A DNA stretch of 24,447 nucleotides from Coemansia sp. RSA 922. Lineage: Eukaryota > Kickxellomycota > Kickxellomycetes > Kickxellales > Kickxellaceae. This document shows, in pieces, positions 1 to 9,125 of the stretch. The translations under genes and the position numbers were made by a program. Every line of letters begins with the position of its first letter. Positions within the stretch are counted from its first letter, which is position 1. A model generated the notes under the pieces. It was given only the letters and a program-made list of their open reading frames with translations. It made no database searches and was not told the DNA's origin. The stretch is from assembly GCA_027577415.1 (NCBI GenBank), contig JANBQS010000246.1:1-24447 (forward strand), written 5' to 3'.

Positions 1-794
1 TCTCTCACTACTATGAAATTTCTGGATACTCTTTAGATATTTGGACATTTGCACAGATGTGCTTGACCCTCTATGTGGGTACAAACAAAAGCTCTCAATA
101 AGTGCAAATAGTCCAGAGTATAGCATGTGGTATTCAGTATCTATATGTCTGAACTAATATCACTCTCATATTCTGATATTCCAGTCCTTTAGTTTGCTGT
201 GGAACCACTGTGCAACCCCAACACACTCAATTAGAATAAACCCGCTGACCTCGCTTCAGTATTGGTTTCCTCTTAGCTTTCATATTTTCTTGTATAAAAT
301 TATATATTCTAGAGAAGATAGAATTGCGGAAGTGCCTACTGAAGAGAGGTAACACATTCTTATGGCCTTTTCTAAAATTAGGCCAAAAAGCTTTTCCTGT
401 GCCAGTCATTTGTTCAATCTCAGCTGCAACATTGTATCCACCCTCAAACCCCACCCCCGTAGCCCCTCTACAAACCCCAACACAAGGCGCCTAATTTGTT
501 GTGCTATTGTTCCTCAATCAAGCAAAGAGCGTGACGTCATATTTTGCTATGGCTACACCGTTTTGTGCTGTCCGAAGCATTATTCCCCTGTAGCTATAAC
601 ATAATTCGCTAATAAAAAACAAGTACATCCTTTGCACTCTATCATTTTCCCCTCCCTTTTTTCCTCAAGAAGATGACGCAAAAAGACATGGCAGTTTCAA
701 TACACTCTAGACGCGATTCATAAGCATGTTGCATCTGAGAATGACTATACAGTTATCTAGGCTTCTGACAACAAAAGCTGTCAGACGTTTTTGA
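1..794. other. Gene-poor left edge
   Basis: I see no supportable gene here. The DNA is AT-rich with many stops. A minus-strand open stretch (about 227-490) and a plus-strand one (362-604) overlap each other, and neither shows a recognisable domain. A perfect TGACGTCA palindrome lies at 532-539, the same octamer found twice in the 12.2 kb tandem repeat. The region could be the flank of a gene outside the window or decayed sequence. Confidence 0.5.
532..539. promoter_or_regulatory. CRE-like octamer TGACGTCA
   Basis: This is a perfect ATF/CREB-type palindrome. In fungi this octamer is bound by bZIP factors of the Atf1/Sko1 class. No gene start lies close by, so its target is unknown and it may be a chance match. 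Confidence 0.3.
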
Positions 795-1155
795 AAACTA
801 TTGAAGGCAAGTGTGGTAATAATCCAGCTTTTTTACGTGGCAAAAGGCATTAACCAAGGTATCTTCATAGATGACCTTTGTGATATGCCCACTGGTTTCC
901 CCAGTCTGTATACTGACAAGCTTGTAGTAGTGACAGTATATATAAAAAGACTGAACCGAAGTAAAGCTCAAAGGTTCTGTGTTGGGTAGAGTCATAAAAG
1001 CTGTGCTTAGGCCGGATCATGAAAAATTCGTGATATTCTATGACAATGATTACAATGTCATTGAATGGAAGCCCAAAAAGGCACAAACTAGAGTCCCAAT
1101 CGTCAAGATCACTATTGTTGGTTTTAGAAAACTTCCTAGTTGGGCCTTGTATTAG
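795..1155 (+). pseudogene. Frame-broken coding remnant
   Basis: Two open frames abut. Frame one runs from 795 to a TAG at 987-989 and has no ATG at its head. A second frame is open from 955 to a TAG at 1153-1155. The second part reads like real protein, with alternating hydrophobic and charged residues, including EKFVIFYDNDYNVIEW and a VPIVKITIVGF strand-like segment. A one-base shift near 945-955 would join the two parts. An unrecognised intron is the alternative. I do not recognise a family. A decayed relative of the small AT-rich genes elsewhere in the window is possible but unproven. Confidence 0.35.
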
Positions 1156-1540
1156 TTAGTAGAGCATTACTGTCGGTGTAGATTGATTTTCCTCTTGTGT
1201 CAGTTGTTACCCTCAGAGGTAGCTAGATGGGCAGGACAAGGCAGAGCACATATATGACGTTCATTCAAGTGGGTAGAATGACCTCATTCTTTGAGTGGCA
1301 GCTTTCTTGGCTTGGACAAGTGGATGCCATCCTTGCTCACGAGATTTCCTTTTTAAAAAAGTGGGATGAGAAACCTGCGTAATACTTTGCTCACTGGTTT
1401 TCTTTCTTAAAAGTAGCAACAATACATCATTGGCAATTGTGAACGTCATTTGTTATCTCATTGCCAATTTTTTTTTGCAGCCAGAGCACTCTTCCTTTCA
1501 TTCAAGGGGTAAAAATAGGGGAGAGTGCATCTTGGCCCTC
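1156..1540. other. Intergenic, upstream of the ubiquitin-like gene
   Basis: No gene is supported here. An imperfect inverted repeat with TTGGCAAT and ATTGCCAA arms lies near 1430-1470. A CAGAGCACTCTTCC run near 1484-1497 resembles the start of the 12.2 kb tandem repeat unit (CAGAGCACT followed by CACTCTTC). Confidence 0.4.
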
Positions 1541-1550
1541 ATATAAAAGA
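1541..1550 (+). promoter_or_regulatory. TATA box of the ubiquitin-like gene
   Basis: ATATAAAAGA lies about 108 bases before the ATG at 1650. A TATA box at nearly the same distance (about 105-115 bases) precedes three of the four minus-strand small genes at 8.5-12 kb. The leader between TATA and ATG contains a TTTCACC followed by A/T-rich sequence, also seen in the leaders of that family. Confidence 0.5.
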
Positions 1551-1649
1551 AAAGCAAACGGCTGGTTTTTTTTTCTCCTTTCATTCTTCAGCACACTTTC
1601 ACCTACATAATCTCAGATATTACATTCACTAATAGCTTGATTGATTCAG

Positions 1650-1901
1650 ATGACAGGTCTTATACTAAACAGGATGCGCTTATATAGTGGCGCAGATGTG
1701 ATTGTAGTTTTTGATGTTAAAATCACCACCATAAAAGATATAAGGGAATATTTAACGCGTACGTATGGGGAGGTTAGTAATGGCTTGGGTTTTCTAATTT
1801 ATAGTGGGCACCCTGAAAATGGAGGAGTACTACTTAAAGATGAAGATAAATATAATAGTGATATGAATATACACTTCTGCATGGGATATATAACTTCTTA
1901 G
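1650..1901 (+). CDS. Small stand-alone ubiquitin-like protein
   Basis: This 83-residue protein follows the beta-grasp order of ubiquitin. A first hairpin (MRLYSGADVIVVFDVK, residues 9-24) is followed by a helix after TTIKDIREYL (about 26-40). Next comes a strand-turn FLIYSG (48-53), in the place of ubiquitin's RLIFAG, then an ENGGVLLKDEDKYN loop matching the LEDGRTLSDYNI region, and a final strand (MNIHFCMG, 72-79). There is no C-terminal diglycine (it ends GYITS), so covalent conjugation is unlikely as written. The open frame extends upstream to a TTG at 1641. I use the first ATG at 1650, but a second ATG at 1674 aligns with ubiquitin Met1. The FLIYSG strand also resembles the IYMFKG/VYLFGG strand of the 8.5-12 kb family, so it may be a distant member. 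Function unknown. Confidence 0.6.
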   Translation: MTGLILNRMRLYSGADVIVVFDVKITTIKDIREYLTRTYGEVSNGLGFLIYSGHPENGGVLLKDEDKYNSDMNIHFCMGYITS

Positions 1902-2256
1902 GCAGCGTATTACATGTTGTTGATCAGAATGTTGATGGTACCTTTCTACTATTCGGCTAATTGATAGGAGTGCAAGCAAACTGTGGTTCTGCACTTGTTG
2001 AATTCGGCAATTAGTGGAATTTAATGACTTGGTTTTAGCTTATTTACATACTGACTTCTTATATTTATTCAATATACTCAGTTGTAGTAGTTCGAAGGCA
2101 ATGTGCATAGAGACAGGTAAGGACATCAGTCCATAAGTGGTCCCCACAAGGATAATTCGGTTTGGGTTCTGAATCCAAGCGATATAATTTTTTGGATAGT
2201 CTTTCATTCTTTACTCTATATATATATTTTTATTTACTTGCACTAATTTCGAGGCA
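1902..2256. other. Intergenic region and APC4 promoter
   Basis: No gene is seen. The last 40 bases before the APC4 ATG are a TATATATATTTTTATTT tract, which fits a TATA-type promoter or an AT-rich leader. Confidence 0.45.
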
Positions 2257-4958
2257 ATGTCACATTCCATATTAGGGCCGTCTGGTAATGCGTACGCGTT
2301 GAATGGCTTCCAGTCGCTGTCCAATAAGGAAACGCTACAGCTACGCACAGGAGTAGCGCCAAAGGAACCCAAACCCGAGAAATACGTTGCGCCTCACTGG
2401 TGCCCGTCAATAGACGTGCTTGCCGTGGCCGAGGGCAAAGCTCTGCGTCTAGTACGGTTGAGCGGAGGGCAGACGATTTGGCGACGGACTCTAAACGATC
2501 AAAACTCGCGGACAGCTGCACTCGCCGAAACAAACACTGGCAATGACAAACGCAGTACCGAAGGACAGATACGGGCTGTTGTTTGGCACCCAACTAGCAC
2601 GTGTCTTGCTGTGTTGCATTCTGACGGCACGCTTGTGCAGCGCGACGCTACGGGAGGTGATGTCATACATGAGTCGAAGATTGAGCTGGGTGATGGCGAG
2701 CTAGTGGCTGCTATGGAGTGGATTCAGTGCTATACTGGTGGCTCACAGAGCGAGCGTGGGGGTGACCAGCCGTTGGAGCAGGACTTGCCGCGGCTTACGT
2801 CTGCCGATCGGAGCAAGGCTATGCCCAGCCATGTCAACCCAACGACAGAGCCGCTAACCGCCATTATTATTGTGACTGCCGCGGGTCGGGTCATTGTTAG
2901 TCTCGGCGGCGTATTCACCCTGCCCGTGGCCAGCGCGCCGAGTGAGCTGGAGGAAGCGGCTGCTGCGGGCTCCAAATACACCGCCGTTTGTGCCAAGCTG
3001 GATGAGAAGGACTACAGACTGTACGTTGTATTTTCTGTACAGCCTCCCACTAACCACGGTATGCAGGCTACTGAAAGTTCCAAGCTGGTGGTGTGTGCCC
3101 TGAACATGCCGTTGTTTACGCAGACTTCTGGCGACCTCAGCAGGTTCACGACGCTCTTTGCGAGGCTCTCCGGGCTCTGCCTTTACATGGAAACGGCTCT
3201 CGACGTGCTTATCAAGGAGTCTGAAGCCCGTGCGGAGAGCGCCTCGCGTACTATGCTTCTGGACTCGCTGGAGAGCGTGCTTCGAGATCACGGCGTCGAC
3301 GATGTGACGAGCCCCGAGGCTGACCTAATACGGCTGGTGGTTACTGGGCGTGCTAGCGAGTCAGTGTCGCAGTTTTTGCTTTCAAAGATGAAGGCAACCA
3401 AGCTGAGTAGCTGGGAGAGTGCCGGCCGCTTGGGCGCCGTTGCCATAGTCAGGCTGGTGTACCAGCATATCCAGCCGGCTATTGAGAGGGCTATTTTGGC
3501 TATTAGCGAACTGCAGCCGATAATCGGGGACTGGGCGAAGCAAGCGAATACGTTTGGCGAGGACAGCTCCGCTATTTCGGAGAGATTGGAGTGTACAAAG
3601 CTGGCGCTTGAGCGGGCGGTCGTTGTTTGGGGCTGGCTGTTTGCGAGGTTCGAGGAGTACATGTCGGCTATATGTGGCGAGCAGCGCGAGAACCAAGAGT
3701 TTGCTGACTGGGCGCTCTTCGCCATCGACGACTTGCACTGGCAGAACGAGGGGTCGAGGCCAGTGGAGAACGACGACGATGGCTCACGGCCTGTACGCCC
3801 GGATATCGACTATGAGCTTTTGCTCAAGTTTATCCGCGATGCCTTTCACAGAGAGACTGAACTCAATCCCGCTGACAGGAGCTTGCTTCGCATGCTGTAC
3901 GCTCGCCGAGCACGGACTGCCGCAGACAAGGAGCTGCTGAGTGCATATGTAAATGAGCTGTTCAAGGGCAAGCGAGCAGCCGATATGACTCGGCTGGAGG
4001 ATGACGGCCACTTGAAATATGTCTTTCACAGCGCGCAGTTAGTCGACGACGCACTGGCTAGCTGCGGGTTGGCGGAGGACGGCGGGACTGCTATGCAGCC
4101 AACGTGTCAGGAACTGCTGGGCGAGGCAAAGGAGTTTACGCTTGGCGCGCTCAAGTGGCCATCGAGTATGCTGGGCAGCAGTGTCTCTTGGGACAATGCT
4201 CTACTTGCCTCGCTGGTATTAGAGGGTAGCGAGGATGGGAGACGAGTCTCGGATATACGCAAAGTGGAAGGAAGTGGGGAGAGCGGAAGTGGTTGTATGT
4301 ACGTTGCAACTACTCTTGCATCCAGCCAGACTCTAGAGCTACTCATGTTGCCGTGTAATCAGCCTGGCACGTCGTTTGTCGCTCTCGTTGACTTGGTAGT
4401 TTTAGTCCAAGCAGCGGGTCTGACTGGAACAAACACTTCTGTGAACGTTACTGATTTGTCGTTCTTTGATGACGACCTCTTGGGTCTGACGTTTTCTGTC
4501 GATGGAAGCGACTCTCTGTACTTGGGCGCACTGCAGTATCGCTACAAAGCAAACGAGGCTCCACTCAAATATCAACAAGCACCACTTCTTTCGACTGTCG
4601 ACATACTGCAGGTAAAGTATTCCATGGCTTTTTTTTTGTTCATGCTCTATGACGTAGGGTTGTGGCTAACTCTATACTTGAAGCTGCATGTACTTTAGCC
4701 ACTCGCGATAAAGTAAGGATACACTTTTTGTGCCACTAACTATCCTGACTTTATCATTGTACCTTTGTGTAGCCAATGACAAGAAGCCCGCTGGTGTTTG
4801 CGCGGCTACTGAAAGTTAATGAAGCCTCTTCTAATAATTCGGTGGCTCTTGCTTGTAACGGGAACACTGGGAGAAGATGTATTGCTGTAGTTGAACGTCG
4901 CGGCAAATACTGGTGGCCCTACGATATGGACAATGAAGATAGTGACGATGATTTGTAA
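2257..4958 (+). CDS. APC4: Anaphase-promoting complex subunit 4 (two exons)
   Basis: This is a scaffold subunit of the APC/C ubiquitin ligase, which drives mitotic exit in the nucleus. The N-terminal ~300 residues hold the APC4-type WD40 region: VAPHWCPSIDVLAVA (residues ~44-58), IRAVVWHPTSTCLAVLHSDG (~105-124) and AAMEWIQ all fit blades of the family. The helical ANAPC4 middle domain follows at ~290-620 (LARFTT..SGLCLY, VTGRASESVSQFLLSKM). The first exon ends at 4611 (CTGCAG then GTAAAG). The second starts at 4773 after TTGTGTAG, in phase 0, giving VDILQ-PMTRSPLVFARLL and an acidic tail DMDNEDSDDDL. Without splicing the frame runs into unrelated hydrophobic sequence and stops at 4698. The spliced protein is 846 residues, near the ~720-810 of known homologues. 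It converges on the receptor gene with only 65 bp between stop codons. Confidence 0.87.
4612..4772 (+). other. APC4 intron (161 bp)
   Basis: The donor is GTAAAG and the acceptor is TTTGTGTAG. Candidate branch sites CTAAC (near 4736) and CTGAC (near 4745) lie 27-36 bases before the acceptor. The intron is phase 0, and the joined frame restores a family-like C-terminus with an acidic tail. Confidence 0.8.
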
Positions 4959-4971
4959 AAAAGCTTACTTT

Positions 4972-4977
4972 TTTATT
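4972..4977 (-). terminator. Poly(A) signal for the receptor gene
   Basis: AATAAA on the minus strand lies about 47 bases past the receptor stop codon, inside the 3' flank of the convergent APC4 gene. The two 3' ends probably overlap. Confidence 0.4.
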
Positions 4978-5023
4978 TAGCAATGCTAGAGTTTTCAAAA
5001 TGTACATTAATATGTGTCTCTCA

Positions 5024-6745
5024 TTAGGTAAACACTGGAGTATTTCTTTTCCGTATCTCGCGGAAAGATCGGTTGAGTGCGGGATTGAGTAAAAACACAA
5101 GGAGGCATAGTAGGCCCTCCATAGCGCGAAGAAATCCCGAGACGACATTGAGTATCTCCCATCTCGAGGGCATTGCTGATCTAAACCACACCCAGCGCAC
5201 TACACACATGAGTGTGAATGAAAAGATAGGGATCAATGGATACAGCAGCAGTCGGACGAGCGCCAATGTGGGAATGCGGAATGGCGTACTATAAGACTGT
5301 GATGCGAATGTCGACTGGTTGCTGCTACGAAGAGTGAATTGGGGCGGTAAACTGTTCAGTGAAATCAATGGCCTTTGCTGTCGAACCGCTGGCCCGTTCT
5401 TCGCCTGTAGAGAGCTTAGCGCTTGGCTTTCTTCCGTGATGCCGTGAGTGGAACTAGCATCATTGGCTGTTGAGGACGTGCTGTGGGAGCCTAGGGCTTG
5501 TGCTATTTCTGGGGAATCGATTGCTGTAACGCCACTCGTTAATATTTCGGCATGGGCGGGTTCCTCGTCTTTTTCGGAATCGGCTGATAATTGTGCTACG
5601 TCAATTGCCGATATCTCTGAAATGACCGAACCCGAGCTACTAAAAGAACTGGTACTGTCGTTAAACGGCGTGACGAATAAAACACTCTTTGGATGAGTCA
5701 ATGTCCTATGTCGCTCGGAGTCAAGCAACTCGCTGCGAAGATCGAATTTTTCGCTACTCTTAAATGTAATACCCGATACTAATGTATCACCCGGGTCACA
5801 CGTACTGTTTGAGATGTCGGCGAGAACTGTGGGTCGTCGTGAGCTAAAATTTTCTGGCTTACGATTAGCGATAAACGTTTGTAGTCGATAGCTTTCGGAA
5901 TACTGTACACTGTTAATACTCGAGTCGCTGCTATGTCTCCTATTTGTGGCTTCGTCATTGGTAAGTACTGGTGTTGTTTCTGCTTCTGAAGCGACTGCCG
6001 TGGCAAAGATTGGCTGGTCACTGTCGCTGTGCTCTGCGGGGGTTTCGTCGTCTTTAATTTCCTCTGCTGGCTGCGATATCCAACCATTTTCTGTCTGAGC
6101 CATATTGCGGCTATCCCAGGCGGCGCGCTTTTTGCGAAGCTTGATTACAATAACGCCAACCACAAGACTAACAACGACAAAGCAGTATAAAATACCAATA
6201 GCTATCCACAAGTCAAACGCCAGAATATAATACAATGTGACCGAAAGTACGCTCGGAAACTGCACAGAAAACACATTGGCCGAAGGTTGATACGCCGAAT
6301 GGTATATCAAAAGAGGAAGTGCCAATGTAAAAGCCATTAGTGAAGCTACGGGCAAATACCATCTGTGAATAGCCTGGAGTCGAGCCACGTTTAGTCGCAT
6401 TAATTGTGAGAGTAAAAGGTCGGTAGCGATTGTTGCGTTAAGGAAGACAAACCATAGGGGCATGGCAAATTGTGCCCAGACTAGAAACCGTACTAGTGGT
6501 TTGCTTTGTTGCATGTCTAGGCTGGCGTCCGGTAGTCGTACTGAGATGGCTGACCCTGTGTGTGTTATTATTGCCTGCACGCCTATCCAGAAGCTGATGT
6601 GGAAGGCTGCTGTATATGCAATTGGTGGATGCCATTTCCGTAGAAATAGACAACTCGCGGCAATAATAAACCCTGATGCAGCCGACGCTATATGTAATAT
6701 GAACAACGCTATGTTACCGACGCTGTTACTTGTCCCATCCAGCAT
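5024..6745 (-). CDS. Seven-transmembrane GPCR-like receptor
   Basis: The 573-residue protein has five hydrophobic helices in its first 202 residues (about 10-35, 42-64, 85-115, 129-149, 167-202). A ~290-residue Ser/Thr/Glu-rich hydrophilic stretch (203-491) follows, then two more helices (about 494-520 and 531-555) and a short basic tail. This is the layout of fungal plasma-membrane receptors of the Gpr1/Git3 nutrient and cAMP-receptor-like types, where loop 3 carries the long regulatory insert. TM7 ends FLLNPALNRSFREIRKR, which recalls the NPxxY end of TM7 and the helix-8 region of GPCRs. A basic KLRKKR at the start of the loop marks the cytoplasmic side. Ligand and G-alpha partner cannot be read from sequence. 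The start ATG at 6745 puts TM1 right after a ~9-residue outer segment, with no signal peptide. GPCR class assignment is inference. Confidence 0.62.
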   Translation of the reverse strand: MLDGTSNSVGNIALFILHIASAASGFIIAASCLFLRKWHPPIAYTAAFHISFWIGVQAIITHTGSAISVRLPDASLDMQQSKPLVRFLVWAQFAMPLWFVFLNATIATDLLLSQLMRLNVARLQAIHRWYLPVASLMAFTLALPLLIYHSAYQPSANVFSVQFPSVLSVTLYYILAFDLWIAIGILYCFVVVSLVVGVIVIKLRKKRAAWDSRNMAQTENGWISQPAEEIKDDETPAEHSDSDQPIFATAVASEAETTPVLTNDEATNRRHSSDSSINSVQYSESYRLQTFIANRKPENFSSRRPTVLADISNSTCDPGDTLVSGITFKSSEKFDLRSELLDSERHRTLTHPKSVLFVTPFNDSTSSFSSSGSVISEISAIDVAQLSADSEKDEEPAHAEILTSGVTAIDSPEIAQALGSHSTSSTANDASSTHGITEESQALSSLQAKNGPAVRQQRPLISLNSLPPQFTLRSSNQSTFASQSYSTPFRIPTLALVRLLLYPLIPIFSFTLMCVVRWVWFRSAMPSRWEILNVVSGFLRAMEGLLCLLVFLLNPALNRSFREIRKRNTPVFT

Positions 6746-7760
6746 AGCTTAAATATAGATAGGGTAGTTTTTTTTTGTATAATCCACCACGTCGATTATC
6801 GGCGTATCTCAAGCCCAAAAAAAAGTGGATGCAAATAATGCCACCAACTAGAAAATAGAGGTAGCAATAGTTACAGAGTTGGTGTTAACTACAGAGTAAG
6901 AAATAATAATAGATGCAAAAACAAAAAATACAAAAAAGGAAGAGAAAAAGGTTCAATGGTTAGTAATAGACACCGCTAGCTACACAAAAATAAATGAGGG
7001 AGGTGCTTGGTGAATTGGCAGAGTTCTAATTGGTCACGAAGACAGCATAATGGCTGAATAACATGCTGCCATTGAGTTGTCCCCCTCCAACCTGCGTTAC
7101 AACTATTCCTTTTTTCTCTTATTTATTTTGCTTCCAGGCGGGAAAGCCTTCTCTCCTTTATTAAGGAGTATCAAGCGGCGTTCGAATGGACATGTGAAAG
7201 TGGGGCCTCTTTTTTATATTTTACAATAGTTGCGTGTGCGGCCCAATAAAGGCTGTCCCCATTATTCACATTCCACGTCAGTAGCTATAGGGGACTAGGG
7301 TACCTCCGTATTAGAAATAAGCGAAAGCACAAAGTTGTAGATGGTATGCTGACAGCGCCGCTAGTAAAAGAAGGAGGCAAAAAGCCTTTTTTTTAGAATT
7401 TAAACATACGTTTTCTCTTCAATAAATGATATTATCCTTGAATATAAAAATAGAAAAAAGAAATAGAGGGAATAAAAAAAGACGGGGAGGAGGAATTACA
7501 GAACAAGAAAAAGAGGTTTTTACAGCTTTCAGACATTCCACAGCAGTAGTCTAATTTTTTTTTTTGAAAAAGAGAGATCAAGTAACACATTCGGATTATT
7601 ATGACTGCTAAGCAACACAATGCTTCTAGAACAATAAAGTAGCCAATACCAACTATAAGGCTACGCTTTATTTGAACAAATTATGTGGTCAAATACCAGC
7701 TATTCATCGCAATTGGAAAAACACATGTAGAACCCGACACCCTGATAAATAAACACGAAT
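6746..7760. other. 1 kb non-coding stretch
   Basis: No gene is supported in this AT-rich stretch with long A and T runs (for example near 6764-6775, 7388-7395, 7555-7565). A minus-strand open frame at 7432-7620 is low-complexity Phe/Ser sequence from T-rich DNA and is not credible. The part next to 6746 should hold the receptor promoter. Confidence 0.5.
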
Positions 7761-8049
7761 CTAATTCTTCTTACCAAGTGACCAAAGCATATCTATGTGT
7801 GCATACGACTCAGTAAAAAAAAGACGAGCCCTTGGATGAATACTTGTTTCTACCTCGTGCGCATTTGCAACAAAAACAGGGCATTGAGTAGTGTACAAAT
7901 CATAAATGCCAGGAGTAATACGCTTGTCTTCGAATGGCCGTCTTCTCATCCCTTCTGACATCCATGCATTGAGCGACAGTTGAAAAATAATTTGGTGGCG
8001 CTCCTTGGCAGTTATTTTTTTTGTATTTTAACGATATTTGACTTCCGCC
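7761..8049 (-). pseudogene. Lipase-like C-terminal fragment
   Basis: The minus-strand frame is open from about 8049 (after a TGA) to the TAG at 7761. An ATG at 7961 would give only 66 residues, yet protein-like sequence continues upstream of it (KERHQIIFQLSLNAW just before the Met). The order ITPGIYDLY, then CPVFVAN, then ESYAHIDMLWSLG parallels the C-terminus of acid-lipase-type alpha/beta hydrolases (PPxYDL, PVxxxxGGxD, YxHLDFxWG). The His of AHIDMLW would be the catalytic histidine. The catalytic-Asp loop (GGxD) is not seen and no N-terminal half with GxSxG is nearby. A GTAAGA overlaps the end (SLG-GTAAGA), so it could be an exon, but a truncated gene fragment is more likely. Family call is tentative. 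Confidence 0.33.
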
Positions 8050-8539
8050 CTCATTTGTCTTTTTTATTCATAAAAAGGCAGTACATTGGCCAATGGTGCC
8101 TATGTAATCAAGTGGGCAGCATCAAATGACCAACAGTAGCTACACCCCCTGGGTCATAGCCACCCCCTCTTACTGATGGAGCTTTAAAAAGGACATTTTG
8201 CAAAAGTAGATGTAGCATAATATTTTTAGACAATATATTACTTGATGAAGATTAACTACAAGCTTTATGTGGATACTCAATACCTCGCTACATTGTACCG
8301 TTACATCTGTAATATAAAAGAAGAATTATAGTCTAAACTCCTTAAGTTAGTCTTAGTTAGCATGTCAGCAAACACCACCCTCCCTGATACACTTCTGAAC
8401 TGAAGAGTCAGGCCATTTATCTAGCGACTAGCAAGCGTCAACATCTAGTATTCACGATATGGTCAAGCATCAGTAGACAATTACTTTTTATTGGCAGACA
8501 TATCAACCCTCTTGAGCTGAGGGGCGACAATGCAGAATT
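8050..8539. other. Intergenic, AT-rich
   Basis: No gene is supported. A 28-codon plus-strand frame at 8245-8331 (starting MKINYKLYVDTQYLATLY) reads like protein but is too short to call. The 3' flank of the small gene ending at 8540 lies at the right. Confidence 0.4.
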
Positions 8540-8929
8540 TTAGACAATAACCAACTCACCCCTTTCCAAAGACGCATTTCCCAAATCCTCGATTTTCTTG
8601 TTAAATGCAGGGCGTCCAAGCTTGGCCTCTGAGTTGAACTTTTCTTCAAACATACTACTTCCACTAACCATATATATCTTTTGTATCTCACCATTTTCTT
8701 CGTCCCCTTCAATATTCTCATTTATAAATGTGTTGATGTTTTCGATGAAGAACTCAAGGGTCACAAAATCATGCTCCAGAATAACTGAGCTTCCACCAAG
8801 ACGCTCTGGTTTGTATAGCTCATACTCACTTTTCAAATACTCACCAATTGACCCATTATACAGCTGGTGAGCTGACAAAACTTGGAGATCATCATCAACG
8901 TAGTCCAGCATAAAACATATCACAGTCAT
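8540..8929 (-). CDS. Small family protein A (island gene 1)
   Basis: This 129-residue protein matches no family I recognise. It shares a C-terminal pattern with its neighbours: a hydrophobic strand then a glycine (IYMVSGS, residues ~86-92), followed by KFNSEAKLG and a helix KKIEDLG. The gene ending at 11584 has IYMFKGD, KFLAEPNLG and KKLENM in the same order. There is no signal peptide, no TM segment and no cysteine-rich region; it is acidic (DEENGE) and probably cytosolic. The start ATG at 8929 is preceded by a leader closely like those of the neighbours (CAACTGC box, TACTTGCAAA before ATG) and by a TATA at about -105. Function unknown. Confidence 0.6.
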   Translation of the reverse strand: MTVICFMLDYVDDDLQVLSAHQLYNGSIGEYLKSEYELYKPERLGGSSVILEHDFVTLEFFIENINTFINENIEGDEENGEIQKIYMVSGSSMFEEKFNSEAKLGRPAFNKKIEDLGNASLERGELVIV

Positions 8930-9040
8930 TTTGCAAGTATTATATGAAGCAGTTGGTCAATAATTGAATAAATATTTGGTGAAAAAATGAGAAGCAGGTC
9001 AGAGAGTGAAAATAGAGACGGCGGCTTAGTTTTTATATTA
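8930..9040 (-). promoter_or_regulatory. Promoter and leader of island gene 1
   Basis: On the minus strand a TAATATAAAA TATA box (9031-9040) is followed by CTTCTCATTTTTTCACCAAA. Then comes a TTGACCAACTGCT box (about 8948-8960) and TACTTGCAAAATG. The same order of words is found before the genes starting at 11073 and 12012, and in part before 9753. Confidence 0.55.
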
Positions 9041-9064
9041 GAAAAGGGCAGCTTTTTTCTCTTC

Positions 9065-9089
9065 CTGCGACTGCGGCTGCGGCTGCAGT
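9065..9089. repeat. Short CTG/CGG triplet run
   Basis: A run of CTGCGACTGCGGCTGCGGC triplets lies just upstream of the island gene 1 TATA box. The matching position before gene 3 has a shorter CCGCAGCTG. It is a likely slippage product. Confidence 0.4.
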
Positions 9090-9125
9090 CACTCCCAACA
9101 TTTTTTCTGAAAGAAATGTAAAAGT

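Noticed and set aside
241..260. ACCCGCTGACCTC resembling the start of 28S rRNA
   Set aside because: The match to the conserved large-subunit sequence is only about 10 bases and diverges at once; there is no rRNA around it.
227..454. Minus-strand frame (GFEGGYNVAAEIEQMTGTGKAF region) and overlapping plus frame 362-604
   Set aside because: The minus reading has some protein-like character and stays open upstream to about 495, but it has no good start, domain or family match. The overlapping plus frame is no better. Left as unassigned.
7175..7195. GCGTTCGAATGG resembling a tRNA B box
   Set aside because: No A box or foldable cloverleaf lies upstream at the right spacing.
8245..8331. 28-codon ORF beginning MKINYKLYVDTQYL
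   Set aside because: It is too short to call. The frame stays open for 22 more codons after a TAG, which hints at decay, but there is no supporting motif.
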